Origin: Micromonospora sediminicola
GTDB lineage: Bacteria; Actinomycetota; Actinomycetes; Mycobacteriales; Micromonosporaceae
Direction of reading: 5' to 3'
Assembly (NCBI RefSeq): GCF_900089585.1
Contig: NZ_FLRH01000003.1
Coordinates: 2,122,501-2,186,500 of the forward strand
DNA: 64,000 bases
Shown here: piece by piece, positions 1-7,394 of the stretch
Position numbering within the stretch: position 1 is the first letter of the stretch
How the letters are laid out: each line of letters begins with the position of its first letter
The notes under the pieces: generated by a model
Databases searched by the model: none
The model's input: only the letters and a program-made list of their open reading frames with translations
What the model was told of the DNA's origin: nothing
Made by a program: the position numbers and the translations under genes

Positions 1-232
1 GGGCTCGTGGAGCGCGTACACCGAGGAGTTGGCGGTGGAGGCGGTGGTCCGCCTCACCGAACTGGGGATCGACGAGTTCCACCTCAGCCCGGCGGAGGCC
101 GACCGGCTCGCCCGGCTGTTCGCCGGACGCCGCCCGGATCTCGTCGATCGGATCCGACCGCTGGTGCTGGCTCCCGTGCCGCCACGACCGTCCACCGGAC
201 GGGCGTTGCCCGGCGGTGACGTGGCGGTGTGA
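1..232 (+). CDS. C-terminal fragment of an unidentified protein (cut by window start)
   Basis: An open frame runs in from the left edge (first full codon at base 2) and stops with TGA at 230-232. The visible 76 residues start as an alpha-helical stretch (AVEAVVRLTELGIDEFHLS) followed by a basic and then Pro/Gly-rich tail. The helix-then-FHLS pattern is weakly reminiscent of the C-terminal part of luciferase-like (LLM) flavin oxidoreductases, but no catalytic motif is visible, so the family call is only a guess. It lies 93 bp upstream of the VOC gene on the same strand. Confidence 0.4.
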   Translation, partial: GSWSAYTEELAVEAVVRLTELGIDEFHLSPAEADRLARLFAGRRPDLVDRIRPLVLAPVPPRPSTGRALPGGDVAV

Positions 233-325
233 TTCCGAAACACCGACAGGACGGTGTCGCGGCGGCCGCTCAGGCTGACTTCTGACGACGCCGGCCGAAC
301 GGCCGGCGCGACGACAGGAGGCAGC

Positions 326-697
326 ATGTCCAGCACACCCGTGACCTGGTTCGAGATCGGCTCCGACCGGCCGGACGAGGCGCAGCGGTTCTACGCCGAC
401 CTGTTCGGCTGGACCTTCGAGGAACAGGGCGGCCCGGGTGGGTCGTACCGGCAGACGGCGGCCGGCGGGGAGCCGGGGATCGGCGGCGCGATCCGGGGCA
501 CCGACTCCGCCGCCGACAACTACGCGATCTTCTACGCGCAGGTGACCGACGTGGCGGAGACCTGCCGCCGCGCCGAGTCGGCGGGCGGCACGGTGCTCGC
601 GCCGCCGGTCACGACGCCGAGTGGGCTGACGCACGCCCGCCTGCGCGACCCGTCCGGCAACCTGCTCGGCGTCTTCACCCCGCCGGCCGCCGGCTGA
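326..697 (+). CDS. VOC (glyoxalase/bleomycin-resistance fold) family protein
   Basis: A 123-residue single-domain vicinal-oxygen-chelate protein. The N-terminus has the family pattern of a short strand, then an acidic helix (DEAQRFYADLFGWTF), and the second half ends with the typical RLRDPSGNLLGVF metal-site strand. Such proteins bind a divalent metal and act as dioxygenases, isomerases or drug-binding proteins; the substrate cannot be told here. The start at 326 is chosen because a near-perfect AGGAGG lies at 316-321; an earlier in-frame ATG at 254 lacks one and would add unstructured residues. A strong hairpin follows the stop. Confidence 0.85.
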   Translation: MSSTPVTWFEIGSDRPDEAQRFYADLFGWTFEEQGGPGGSYRQTAAGGEPGIGGAIRGTDSAADNYAIFYAQVTDVAETCRRAESAGGTVLAPPVTTPSGLTHARLRDPSGNLLGVFTPPAAG

Positions 698-703
698 CCG
701 CAC

Positions 704-739
704 CCTTGCTCCCGGCCGGCGGGCCAGCCGGGAGCAAGG
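704..739 (+). terminator. Hairpin terminator after the VOC gene
   Basis: Perfect 13-bp inverted repeat, arms 704-716 and 727-739 with a 10-nt loop, seven bases after the VOC stop codon. It has no U-run, as is common in high-GC actinomycetes. Confidence 0.75.
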
Positions 740-810
740 CGTTGCGGTGGGTGCAAGTGGTTGCGCGCATCGTCGATTGTGAACCTCTGGTTTCCGCGGA
801 TCGAAGCTGG

Positions 811-849
811 TAACTTCCTGGCACCACGCGTCGCAAGTTCTTGCAACGC
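811..849 (+). promoter_or_regulatory. Putative amylase promoter and LacI/MalR-type operator
   Basis: A -10-like TAACTT at 811-816 is followed by a 22-bp near-perfect palindrome at 828-849 with core GCAAG-TT-CTTGC; only the 832/845 pair and the central dinucleotide fail to match. TTGCAAG/CTTGCAA half-sites are the known target type of actinobacterial LacI-family maltose regulators (MalR) in front of amylase genes. The operator sits just downstream of the expected start site, so it would act as a road-block. A second half-site-like stretch (TGCAAGTGGTTGCG) is at 752-765. That MalR binds here is inference. Confidence 0.65.
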
Positions 850-899
850 CTTCATCCCCTTGCGCCCGTCGTGCGGGGCGGGGGTGTCAGGAGAGCGCC

Positions 900-3800
900 A
901 TGAGGGGCACCACCACCACCCGCCGCCGGTGGGGAGCGCTCGCGCTCGCCGCCGGCGTGCTCGCCGCGCTGCTGCCGTTCACCGCCGCCACGGCGGCGAA
1001 CACCGTCACCGTCTACTACCAGCCACCGGCCGCCTGGGGCGCGTCGGTCAACATCCACTACGGGGTGGACGGGCAGGCCTGGACGCCGGTGCCCGGCGTA
1101 CCGATGGACACCGCCTGCGCCGGGTGGCGTCGCCGGACCGTCGACCTCGGTGCGGCCACCGGCCTCCAGGTCGTGTTCACCAACGGCAGCGGCGTCTGGG
1201 ACAACAACAACGGCGCCAACTACCGGCTCGCCGCCGGCACGGTGACCGTCGCCGCCGGGCGGATCGGCGCGGGCGACCCCTGCGCCACGCCCCCGCCGAC
1301 GCCGACGCCGACACCGACCGGAAGCACCGGCGGCGGGAACACCGCCGAGGTCTGGTACCACCTCACCCCGCGCGGCTGGTCCACCGCGAACCTGCACTAC
1401 CGGCCCACCGGCGGCACCTGGACCACCGCGCCGGGCGTGGCCATGGAGACGCGCTGCGCCGGTTGGGCCCGCCGGATCGTCGACCTCGGCGCCGCCACCG
1501 GGCTCACCGCCGCGTTCAACAACAACGCCGGCACCTGGGACAGCAACGGCGGCGCCGACTACACCCTCGGCGTCGGGCGCAGCGTCGTCGACAACGGCCG
1601 GGTCACCGCGGGGGCCGCCGACCCGTGCGCGCCGGTCGTGCCGGACACCGGCCCGCCGTCCACGCCGGGCGGGCTCACCGCCGTCGCCGACGGGCTGGCG
1701 GTCACCCTGAGCTGGACCGCCGCGACCGACGACCGGGCCGTCACCGGCTACGAGCTGACCCGCACCGGGGGCGCGGGCACCGTCACGGTCACCAGCACCA
1801 CCACCCGGTACGTCGCGTACGACCTGCGGCCCGCCACCACGTACACCTGGACGGTGCGGGCGCTCGACGCGGCCGGCAACCGGTCGGCGGCGAGCGCGCC
1901 GGCGTCCGCGACCACCGGCAACCCGCCGGCCGGCGGCGCGCCACTCGGCGGCGATCCGCGCGAGGACAGCATCTACTTCGTCATGACCGCGCGGTTCGCC
2001 GACGGCGACCCGACCAACAACCGGGGCGGCAGCCAGCACGTCGCCTCGGGAAACGCGGCGAACGACGACCCGATGTTCCGGGGCGACTTCAAGGGGCTCG
2101 TCGACAAGCTCGACTACGTCAAGGCGCTCGGGTTCTCCGCCATCTGGATCACGCCGGTGGTGCTCAACCGCTCCGACTACGACTACCACGGCTACCACGG
2201 ATGGGACTTCTACCGGGTCGACCCGCGGCTGGAGAGCGCCGGCGCGTCCTACCAGGACCTGATCAACGCCGCGCACGCCAAGGGCATCAAGATCTTCCAG
2301 GACGTGGTCTACAACCACAGCTCCCGGTGGGGCGCGAAGGGCCTGTTCACGCCCACCGTCTACGGCACCCGCGACGACCAGTGGAAGTGGTACTACGACC
2401 AGCCACAGGCCGGCCGGGCCTACGACCCGATGGTCGAGGCCACCGGCACCGACCCGGCGCTCACCCCGGCGCAGAACGCCAAGGCCAAGGGCCGACCGTA
2501 CAACGGCGACGTCTGGTCGTCCGCCGCGCCCGCCGGCAACCAGTGCCTGAACTGGGGTACGCCGACCGGCGGGCGCAGCGCCGAGGGCTACACCCTCTAC
2601 CAGTGCCAGTGGCCCACGCCGACCAGCAGGCTCTTCCCCGCCGACAAGTACCACCAGTGCTGGATCGGCAACTGGGAGGGCGAGGACGCGCGCAGCTGCT
2701 GGCTGCACGAGGACCTGGCCGACTTCAACACCGAGAACGCGCAGGTGCAGCGCTACCTGATCGACGCGTACAACCGGTTCATCGACATGGGGGTGGACGG
2801 CTTCCGGATCGACACCGCCGTGCACATCCCCCGGGTCACCTGGAACCGGCGCTTCCTGCCCGCCATCCAGCAGCACGCCGTGTCGAGGTTCGGCGAGAAG
2901 GGCCGGGACTTCTACGTCTTCGGCGAGGTCGCCGCGTTCGTCAACGACAAGTGGAACCGCGGCTCCGTCAACCACTCCGCCCAGTTCTTCACCTGGTCCG
3001 AGCGCAGGGAGTACAGCCCCGACGACGTGCGGGCCGCGATCGAGCAGTACGACTACGAGCAGCTGCTCGGCCCGTCCGGGCAGCCCACCACCGACAACGC
3101 GTTCCTGCGCGGCAACGCGTACCACGCGCCGGACCACTCGAAGTTCTCCGGCATGAACGTGATCGACATGCGGATGCACATGAACTTCTCCGACGCCGGC
3201 AACGCGTTCGGCAACGGGAAGGACTCCGACGACAGCTACAACGACGCCACCTACAACGTGGTCTACGTCGACAGCCACGACTACGGGCCGAACAAGTCCT
3301 CCACCCGCTACGCCGGCGGCACCGACGCCTGGGCGGAGAACATGAGCCTGATGTGGACGTTCCGCGGCATCCCGACGCTCTACTACGGCTCGGAGATCGA
3401 GTTCCGCAAGGGCGCCCGGATCGACTGCGGACCGAGCTGCCCGCTCGACACCACCGGCCGGGCCTACTACGGCGACCACCTCGCCGGCAGCGTCACCGCC
3501 GCCGACTTCGGAGTGATCGGCTCGGCCAGCGGGGCGGTCGCCACCACGCTCAGCCAACCGCTGGTGAAGCACGTGCAGCGGCTCAACCTGATCCGGCGGG
3601 CCGTGCCGGCGCTGCAGAAGGGGCAGTACTCGACCGAGGGCGTCAGCGGCGCGATGGCGTACAAGCGGCGCTTCACCCAGGGCGCGGTGGACAGCTTCGC
3701 CCTGGTCACCGTGTCCGGCGGCGCCACGTTCAGCGGCGTGCCGAACGGCCGGTACACCGACGCGGTCACCGGCGACGTCCGCACGGTCACCAACGGCACG

Positions 3801-3908
3801 CTGACCGCCTCGGTCAGCGGCCGGGGCAACCTGCGGGTCTACGTGCTCGACCTGCCCGGCAACCCGGCCCCGGGGAAGGTCGGCGGGGACGGGCCGTACC
3901 TGCGCTGA
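900..3908 (+). CDS. Secreted GH13 alpha-amylase with two CBM25 modules and a fibronectin III domain
   Basis: A 1002-residue exoenzyme hydrolysing internal alpha-1,4 bonds of starch-like glucans. Order: signal peptide (about 1-33, Arg-rich then hydrophobic, Ala-x-Ala end); two CBM25-like starch-binding modules (about 35-128 and 147-243) joined by a PTPTPT linker; fibronectin III domain (about 252-340); GH13 barrel from about 350. The conserved regions are readable: DVVYNHS near 468 (region I), GFRIDTAVH with nucleophile D638 (II), FGEV with acid/base E676 (III), and YVDSHD with D794 (IV). Region IV has Ser where the family normally has Asn (VDNHD). Binding modules precede the catalytic domain, unlike many actinomycete amylases. 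AGGAG lies 6 bp before the ATG. Expression probably depends on the upstream palindrome. Confidence 0.93.
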   Translation: MRGTTTTRRRWGALALAAGVLAALLPFTAATAANTVTVYYQPPAAWGASVNIHYGVDGQAWTPVPGVPMDTACAGWRRRTVDLGAATGLQVVFTNGSGVWDNNNGANYRLAAGTVTVAAGRIGAGDPCATPPPTPTPTPTGSTGGGNTAEVWYHLTPRGWSTANLHYRPTGGTWTTAPGVAMETRCAGWARRIVDLGAATGLTAAFNNNAGTWDSNGGADYTLGVGRSVVDNGRVTAGAADPCAPVVPDTGPPSTPGGLTAVADGLAVTLSWTAATDDRAVTGYELTRTGGAGTVTVTSTTTRYVAYDLRPATTYTWTVRALDAAGNRSAASAPASATTGNPPAGGAPLGGDPREDSIYFVMTARFADGDPTNNRGGSQHVASGNAANDDPMFRGDFKGLVDKLDYVKALGFSAIWITPVVLNRSDYDYHGYHGWDFYRVDPRLESAGASYQDLINAAHAKGIKIFQDVVYNHSSRWGAKGLFTPTVYGTRDDQWKWYYDQPQAGRAYDPMVEATGTDPALTPAQNAKAKGRPYNGDVWSSAAPAGNQCLNWGTPTGGRSAEGYTLYQCQWPTPTSRLFPADKYHQCWIGNWEGEDARSCWLHEDLADFNTENAQVQRYLIDAYNRFIDMGVDGFRIDTAVHIPRVTWNRRFLPAIQQHAVSRFGEKGRDFYVFGEVAAFVNDKWNRGSVNHSAQFFTWSERREYSPDDVRAAIEQYDYEQLLGPSGQPTTDNAFLRGNAYHAPDHSKFSGMNVIDMRMHMNFSDAGNAFGNGKDSDDSYNDATYNVVYVDSHDYGPNKSSTRYAGGTDAWAENMSLMWTFRGIPTLYYGSEIEFRKGARIDCGPSCPLDTTGRAYYGDHLAGSVTAADFGVIGSASGAVATTLSQPLVKHVQRLNLIRRAVPALQKGQYSTEGVSGAMAYKRRFTQGAVDSFALVTVSGGATFSGVPNGRYTDAVTGDVRTVTNGTLTASVSGRGNLRVYVLDLPGNPAPGKVGGDGPYLR

Positions 3909-3917
3909 CGACAGCGT

Positions 3918-3947
3918 GGCGGGGTCCGGACGTGTCCGGACCCCGCC
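3918..3947 (+). terminator. Hairpin terminator after the amylase gene
   Basis: Perfect 14-bp inverted repeat (arms 3918-3931 and 3934-3947) nine bases after the amylase stop. It faces the convergent gene ending at 4020 and can serve both strands. Confidence 0.8.
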
Positions 3948-4019
3948 CTCGCCTGGGTGGCCCCGCCGGGGCCGGCCGGGAGGGAGGTGCGGCCGGCGAG
4001 GGGAGGCGGGGCCACCGGG

Positions 4020-4481
4020 TCACTCGCCGGGCCTGCCGTCCTGGCCGTGCCAGCCGCGGTGGCCCATGCCGCCCGGGCCCGGGAACACGCCGGCCTCGGC
4101 GGCCTTGAGCACCGCGTCGGCCTGCTCCTGGGTCAGCTTCCCGTCCTTGACGGCCTGGTCCAGCCGCTCCTTCAGGGCGGCCTGCCGGTCCTGCGTCGAC
4201 GGCGGCTGCGGCCGCTCCGGCCGGTCGGCCTGGCGCTGCTCGCGCAGCTTCTCCAGCGCGGCGGTCACCTTGTCGGCCGGGACGCCCAGCTCCTTGGCGA
4301 GCGCGTCGGCGAACTCGGCCTGCCGCTGCTCACGGTCGCCGGTCCGGTCGGTGCTGGTGCTGGCGCTCGGAGTGGGGGTCTTGTCGTCGGCGAGCGCCAC
4401 CGTCGGGGCGGCGATCCCGACGCCGAGCACCCCGGCGGCGGCGAGGCCGACCAGCAGGCGCTTCCTCGTCGTGCGGATCAT
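4020..4481 (-). CDS. Small secreted helical protein of unknown function
   Basis: A 153-residue protein with a clear signal peptide (RTTRKR followed by a hydrophobic Ala/Gly/Val core and a cut near residue 31). The mature part has two short helical motifs of similar shape, AKELGVPADKVTAALEKL and KDGKLTQEQADAVLKAA, separated by a Pro/Arg/Gln-rich linker, and a Gly/His-rich tail. The motifs resemble repeats seen in other small secreted bacterial proteins of unknown role. The ATG at 4481 is preceded by AGGAG. It is convergent with the amylase and divergent from the lyase gene; the 182-bp gap between 4482 and 4663 shows no clear operator. Confidence 0.7.
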   Translation of the reverse strand: MIRTTRKRLLVGLAAAGVLGVGIAAPTVALADDKTPTPSASTSTDRTGDREQRQAEFADALAKELGVPADKVTAALEKLREQRQADRPERPQPPSTQDRQAALKERLDQAVKDGKLTQEQADAVLKAAEAGVFPGPGGMGHRGWHGQDGRPGE

Positions 4482-4663
4482 GCGATTCTCCTGTTCGGTG
4501 GTGGTGCGATGACGTCACCGACAGTGACCGCCGGAGCTGGGGGCAACCCGTGGTGAACCTGTCAGCGAGCTGGCAATCGGGGCCACCGATCCGGACAAAT
4601 GCGGTTGCGGGGCCGCCGGGGCGGCCGTGAGGCTGGGCGGAATCCCGACGGAAGGCATCCCTC

Positions 4664-5551
4664 ATGACTCAGCCCGTCATCCGCGAGGTCCCGCTCACCG
4701 GGCCGGGCTCCGGCCCGTACGCGATCACGGTCGGGCCGGACGGCGCGCTCTGGCTGACGCTGGCCGGCTCCGGCGGCGTCGCCCGGCTCGGCCTCGACGG
4801 CGAGGTGCGGACCTACCGCGCCGACCCGCCGGAGAGCCGGCCGCTGATCATCACCACCGGCCCGGACGGCGCGCTCTGGTACACCCGCTCCGGCGACCAC
4901 CGGCTCGGCCGGATCACCGTCGACGGCGAGAGCGGCTCGGTCGCGCTGCCGCCCGGCTGTTCCCCGTGCGGCCTGGTCACCGGGCCGGACGGGGCGCTCT
5001 GGTACGCCGGCATGGGCGACGACACGGTCGGCCGGGTCACCGTCGACGGGGAGGTCGCCACGTTCCCGCTGCCGGTCACCAAGGCGTTCCCGTCGATGCT
5101 GGCCGTCGGGCCGGACGAGGCGCTCTGGCTGACGCTGAACCAGGCGAACGCGATCGCCCGGGTCGACCTCGACGGGTCGGTGGCGGTGCACCCGCTGCCC
5201 ACCGACGCGGCCGGCCCGGTCGGCATCACCCGGGGCGGCGACGACGCGCTCTGGTTCGTCGAGATCGGCGCCGGGCAGCTCGGCCGGATCACCCCGGACG
5301 GGCGGATCGACGAGTTCCCGCTGCCGGACCGGACGTCCCGCCCGCACGCGATCGTCGCCGACCCGGCGGGCGGCTGCTGGTTCACCGAGTGGGCCGCGAA
5401 CCGCATCGCCCACGTCGCCCCCGACGGCCACGTCACCGCCCACGCCCTGCCGACGCCGAATTCCGAACCCCACGGCCTGACCGTCACCCCCGACGGCGCG
5501 GTCTGGGCCGCCCTGGAAGCCGGCGCCGTCGCCCACCTCACCCCGCGCTGA
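4664..5551 (+). CDS. vgb: Virginiamycin B lyase homologue (seven-bladed propeller)
   Basis: A 295-residue protein made of about seven repeats of the form GPDGALWxT...GRITxDG, the beta-propeller pattern of Vgb, the lyase that linearises the streptogramin B ring by an elimination reaction. The residues known to be catalytic in the staphylococcal enzyme appear to be kept: His in SRPHAI, Glu and His in SEPHGL, and Glu in AALEAG near the C-terminus. No signal peptide is seen, so it is cytoplasmic. Length equals the family norm. A GGAAGG precedes the ATG. It stands alone, not beside other resistance genes, so it may be an intrinsic actinomycete enzyme rather than an acquired one; the natural substrate is unknown. 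Confidence 0.88.
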   Translation: MTQPVIREVPLTGPGSGPYAITVGPDGALWLTLAGSGGVARLGLDGEVRTYRADPPESRPLIITTGPDGALWYTRSGDHRLGRITVDGESGSVALPPGCSPCGLVTGPDGALWYAGMGDDTVGRVTVDGEVATFPLPVTKAFPSMLAVGPDEALWLTLNQANAIARVDLDGSVAVHPLPTDAAGPVGITRGGDDALWFVEIGAGQLGRITPDGRIDEFPLPDRTSRPHAIVADPAGGCWFTEWAANRIAHVAPDGHVTAHALPTPNSEPHGLTVTPDGAVWAALEAGAVAHLTPR

Positions 5552-5552
5552 C

Positions 5553-5613
5553 GTCGATCATGAGGTTGGCGGCGCTGTGGAGATCGACAACTGCCGCCAA
5601 CTTCATGATCGAC
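5553..5613. repeat. Long intergenic inverted repeat / bidirectional terminator (GTCGATC family)
   Basis: Arms of 21 bp (5553-5573 and 5593-5613) pair with a single mismatch that is G-U in RNA; the loop is 19 nt. It begins right after the vgb stop and ends before the convergent LD-carboxypeptidase stop. The arm sequence GTCGATCATGAGGTTGGCGG is related to the arms of the element at 48681-48753, suggesting a dispersed family. Confidence 0.75.
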
Positions 5614-5629
5614 CGGGTGGGGGTGGGGG

Positions 5630-6559
5630 TCAGCGGACGGCGGGGGTGACCGTCAGGGTGGCGGCGGTGGTGTCGAGGACGGCGGGGGTGCCTACCGGGA
5701 CGGTGAGCTGGTTCCGGCCGTGACCGACGGGGAGGCCGCCGAGGACCGGGACACCGAGGTCGCCGAGGCGGTCGGTGAGCACGTCCACCACCGTCGTGTC
5801 CCAGCCGTCGGCGCACTCGGTGAACTGGCCGACCGCCACCCCGGCGAGCCCGTCCAGGGCACCGCAGCGGCGCAGGTGGGTCAGCATCCGGTCGATCTTG
5901 TAGGGCGGCTCCTGCACCTCCTCGACCAGCAGGATCGCGCCGCGCAGGTCGGGCATGTCCGGGGTGCCGATCGACGCGGTGATCAGGCACAGGTTCCCGC
6001 CCAGCAACCGACCCTCGGCCCGGCCGGGGACCCGCACCGGATACGTCTCCTCCGCCTCGACCGCCGCGACGGTCACCGGTTCGGTGCTGGTCAGCGCCGC
6101 GTGCAGCGACTCCGCCGAGCGGATCGGGGTGCGCTCGTCCCGCCAGGCGGCGCCCGGACCGTGCACCCCGGCCAGCCGCGCGCCGCGCCAGAGCGCGAAC
6201 TGCAGCGCGGTGATGTCCGAGAAGCCCGCCACCACCTTCGGGTCCCGGCGTACCGCGGCCATGTCGATCAGGTCGACCACCCGCTGCGCCCCGTAGCCGC
6301 CCCGGGTGCAGATCACCCCGCGGATCTCCGGGTCGGCGAACGCCGCGTTCAGGTCCGCGGCCCGCAGCGCGTCGTCGCCGGCCAGGTAACCCCGGCGGGC
6401 GTACGCGTTCGGCGCGGGCACCGGCCGCAGGCCCCAGCCGGTGAGCAGCTCGACGCCGCGGGCCACCCGCTCCGGGCGGGTCGGGCCGGACGGCGACACC
6501 AGCATCACCGCGTCGCCGGGACGCAGGGCCGGTGGGCGCAGGCAGTCGTCGGTGGGCAC
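5630..6559 (-). CDS. Muramoyltetrapeptide LD-carboxypeptidase (S66 family)
   Basis: A 309-residue S66 serine peptidase that removes the terminal D-alanine from cytoplasmic murein tetrapeptides during cell-wall recycling. Visible motifs: the N-terminal VMLVSPSGP, CTRGGYGAQRVVDLID, the nucleophile loop GFSDITALQ, the catalytic acidic stretch LLVEEVQEPPY and the catalytic His in GLPVGHGRNQ. The reading frame stays open far upstream, but GTG at 6559 is preferred because homology starts there and a TAGGCT -10 element lies exactly 7 bp before it, which suggests a leaderless mRNA. It is divergent from the amidotransferase/glnE pair. Confidence 0.88.
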   Translation of the reverse strand: MPTDDCLRPPALRPGDAVMLVSPSGPTRPERVARGVELLTGWGLRPVPAPNAYARRGYLAGDDALRAADLNAAFADPEIRGVICTRGGYGAQRVVDLIDMAAVRRDPKVVAGFSDITALQFALWRGARLAGVHGPGAAWRDERTPIRSAESLHAALTSTEPVTVAAVEAEETYPVRVPGRAEGRLLGGNLCLITASIGTPDMPDLRGAILLVEEVQEPPYKIDRMLTHLRRCGALDGLAGVAVGQFTECADGWDTTVVDVLTDRLGDLGVPVLGGLPVGHGRNQLTVPVGTPAVLDTTAATLTVTPAVR

Positions 6560-6625
6560 GACCGGGAGCCTAGTGCGGCCGAGCCGGACCGTCCGCCGTC
6601 GGGCGCACCGGCTAGCCTCGACGTC
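6560..6625. promoter_or_regulatory. Divergent leaderless promoters (LD-carboxypeptidase and amidotransferase-glnE)
   Basis: A 66-bp gap holds two -10 hexamers back to back: TAGGCT on the minus strand (plus bases 6567-6572), 7 bp from GTG at 6559, and TAGCCT at 6613-6618, 7 bp from GTG at 6626. Neither start has a convincing Shine-Dalgarno, so both mRNAs probably begin at the start codon. Confidence 0.7.
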
Positions 6626-7393
6626 GTGGCGACCGCGCTGGTGATCGAGAACGACCCGACCGACGACCTCCGCCGCCTGGGGGAGTGGCTCACCGAAGGG
6701 GGTCTGGAGCTGCGCGTCGTGCGCCCGCACGCCGGCGACGCGCTCCCCGACGACCTGGAGGGATACGCCGCCCTGGTGGTCCTCGGCGGCGACCAGCAGG
6801 CCTACCCGCTGCCCGACGACAGCCCCGGCGCGGCCTGGTTCCCGGCGCTGGAGGGGCTGCTGCGCAAGGCGGTCCGCCACCGGGTGCCCACGCTGGCCAT
6901 CTGCCTGGGCGCGCAACTGCTCGCCACCGCGCACGCCGGCCGGGTCGAGCGCAGCCCGTCCGGGCCGGAGATCGGCCCCACCGTGGTGGGTCGGCGCGAC
7001 GCCGCCGAGACGGATCCGCTGTTCCGCTACGTGCCGCTGATGCCCGACGTGCTCCAGTGGCACGCCGACGAGATCACCGAGCTGCCGCACGGCGCGACGC
7101 TGCTCGCCGCCTCCACCCGCTACCCGCACCAGGCGTTCCGCCTCGGCGACCGGGCCTGGGGCCTGCAGTTCCACATCGAGTGCGACACCGCGATGATCGC
7201 CGAGTGGTCCCGCGACTCGGCCACGCTGGCCGAGCTGGGCTACGACCCGGAGCTGGTGGTGGCCGCCTGCGACCGGGCGATGGCCGACGTCGAGGAGGCC
7301 TGGCAGCCGTTCGCGATCCGGTTCGCCGCGCTCGCCCTCGGCGAACTCGGCGACGACAGCACCCGCCGCAGCCTGCCGCTGCTCGGGGCGTGA
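6626..7393 (+). CDS. Class I glutamine amidotransferase domain protein
   Basis: A 255-residue stand-alone GATase1 domain. The nucleophile elbow AICLGAQLLA (Cys near residue 93) and the His/Glu partners in LQFHIECD (near 182-184) form the expected Cys-His-Glu triad, so it should hydrolyse glutamine to glutamate and ammonia, or the analogous gamma-glutamyl bond of another amide. It resembles GuaA-like and gamma-glutamyl hydrolase-type proteins, but the acceptor is unknown. GTG at 6626 is favoured by the 7-bp-spaced TAGCCT. It is followed after one base by glnE, so the two are almost surely co-transcribed, tying it to glutamine metabolism. Confidence 0.82.
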   Translation: MATALVIENDPTDDLRRLGEWLTEGGLELRVVRPHAGDALPDDLEGYAALVVLGGDQQAYPLPDDSPGAAWFPALEGLLRKAVRHRVPTLAICLGAQLLATAHAGRVERSPSGPEIGPTVVGRRDAAETDPLFRYVPLMPDVLQWHADEITELPHGATLLAASTRYPHQAFRLGDRAWGLQFHIECDTAMIAEWSRDSATLAELGYDPELVVAACDRAMADVEEAWQPFAIRFAALALGELGDDSTRRSLPLLGA

Positions 7394-7394
7394 C

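Noticed and set aside
852..3572. 906-codon open frame antisense to the amylase gene
   Set aside because: Composition is Val/Gly/Arg-rich shadow typical of high-GC DNA, without motifs; the plus-strand enzyme is unmistakable.
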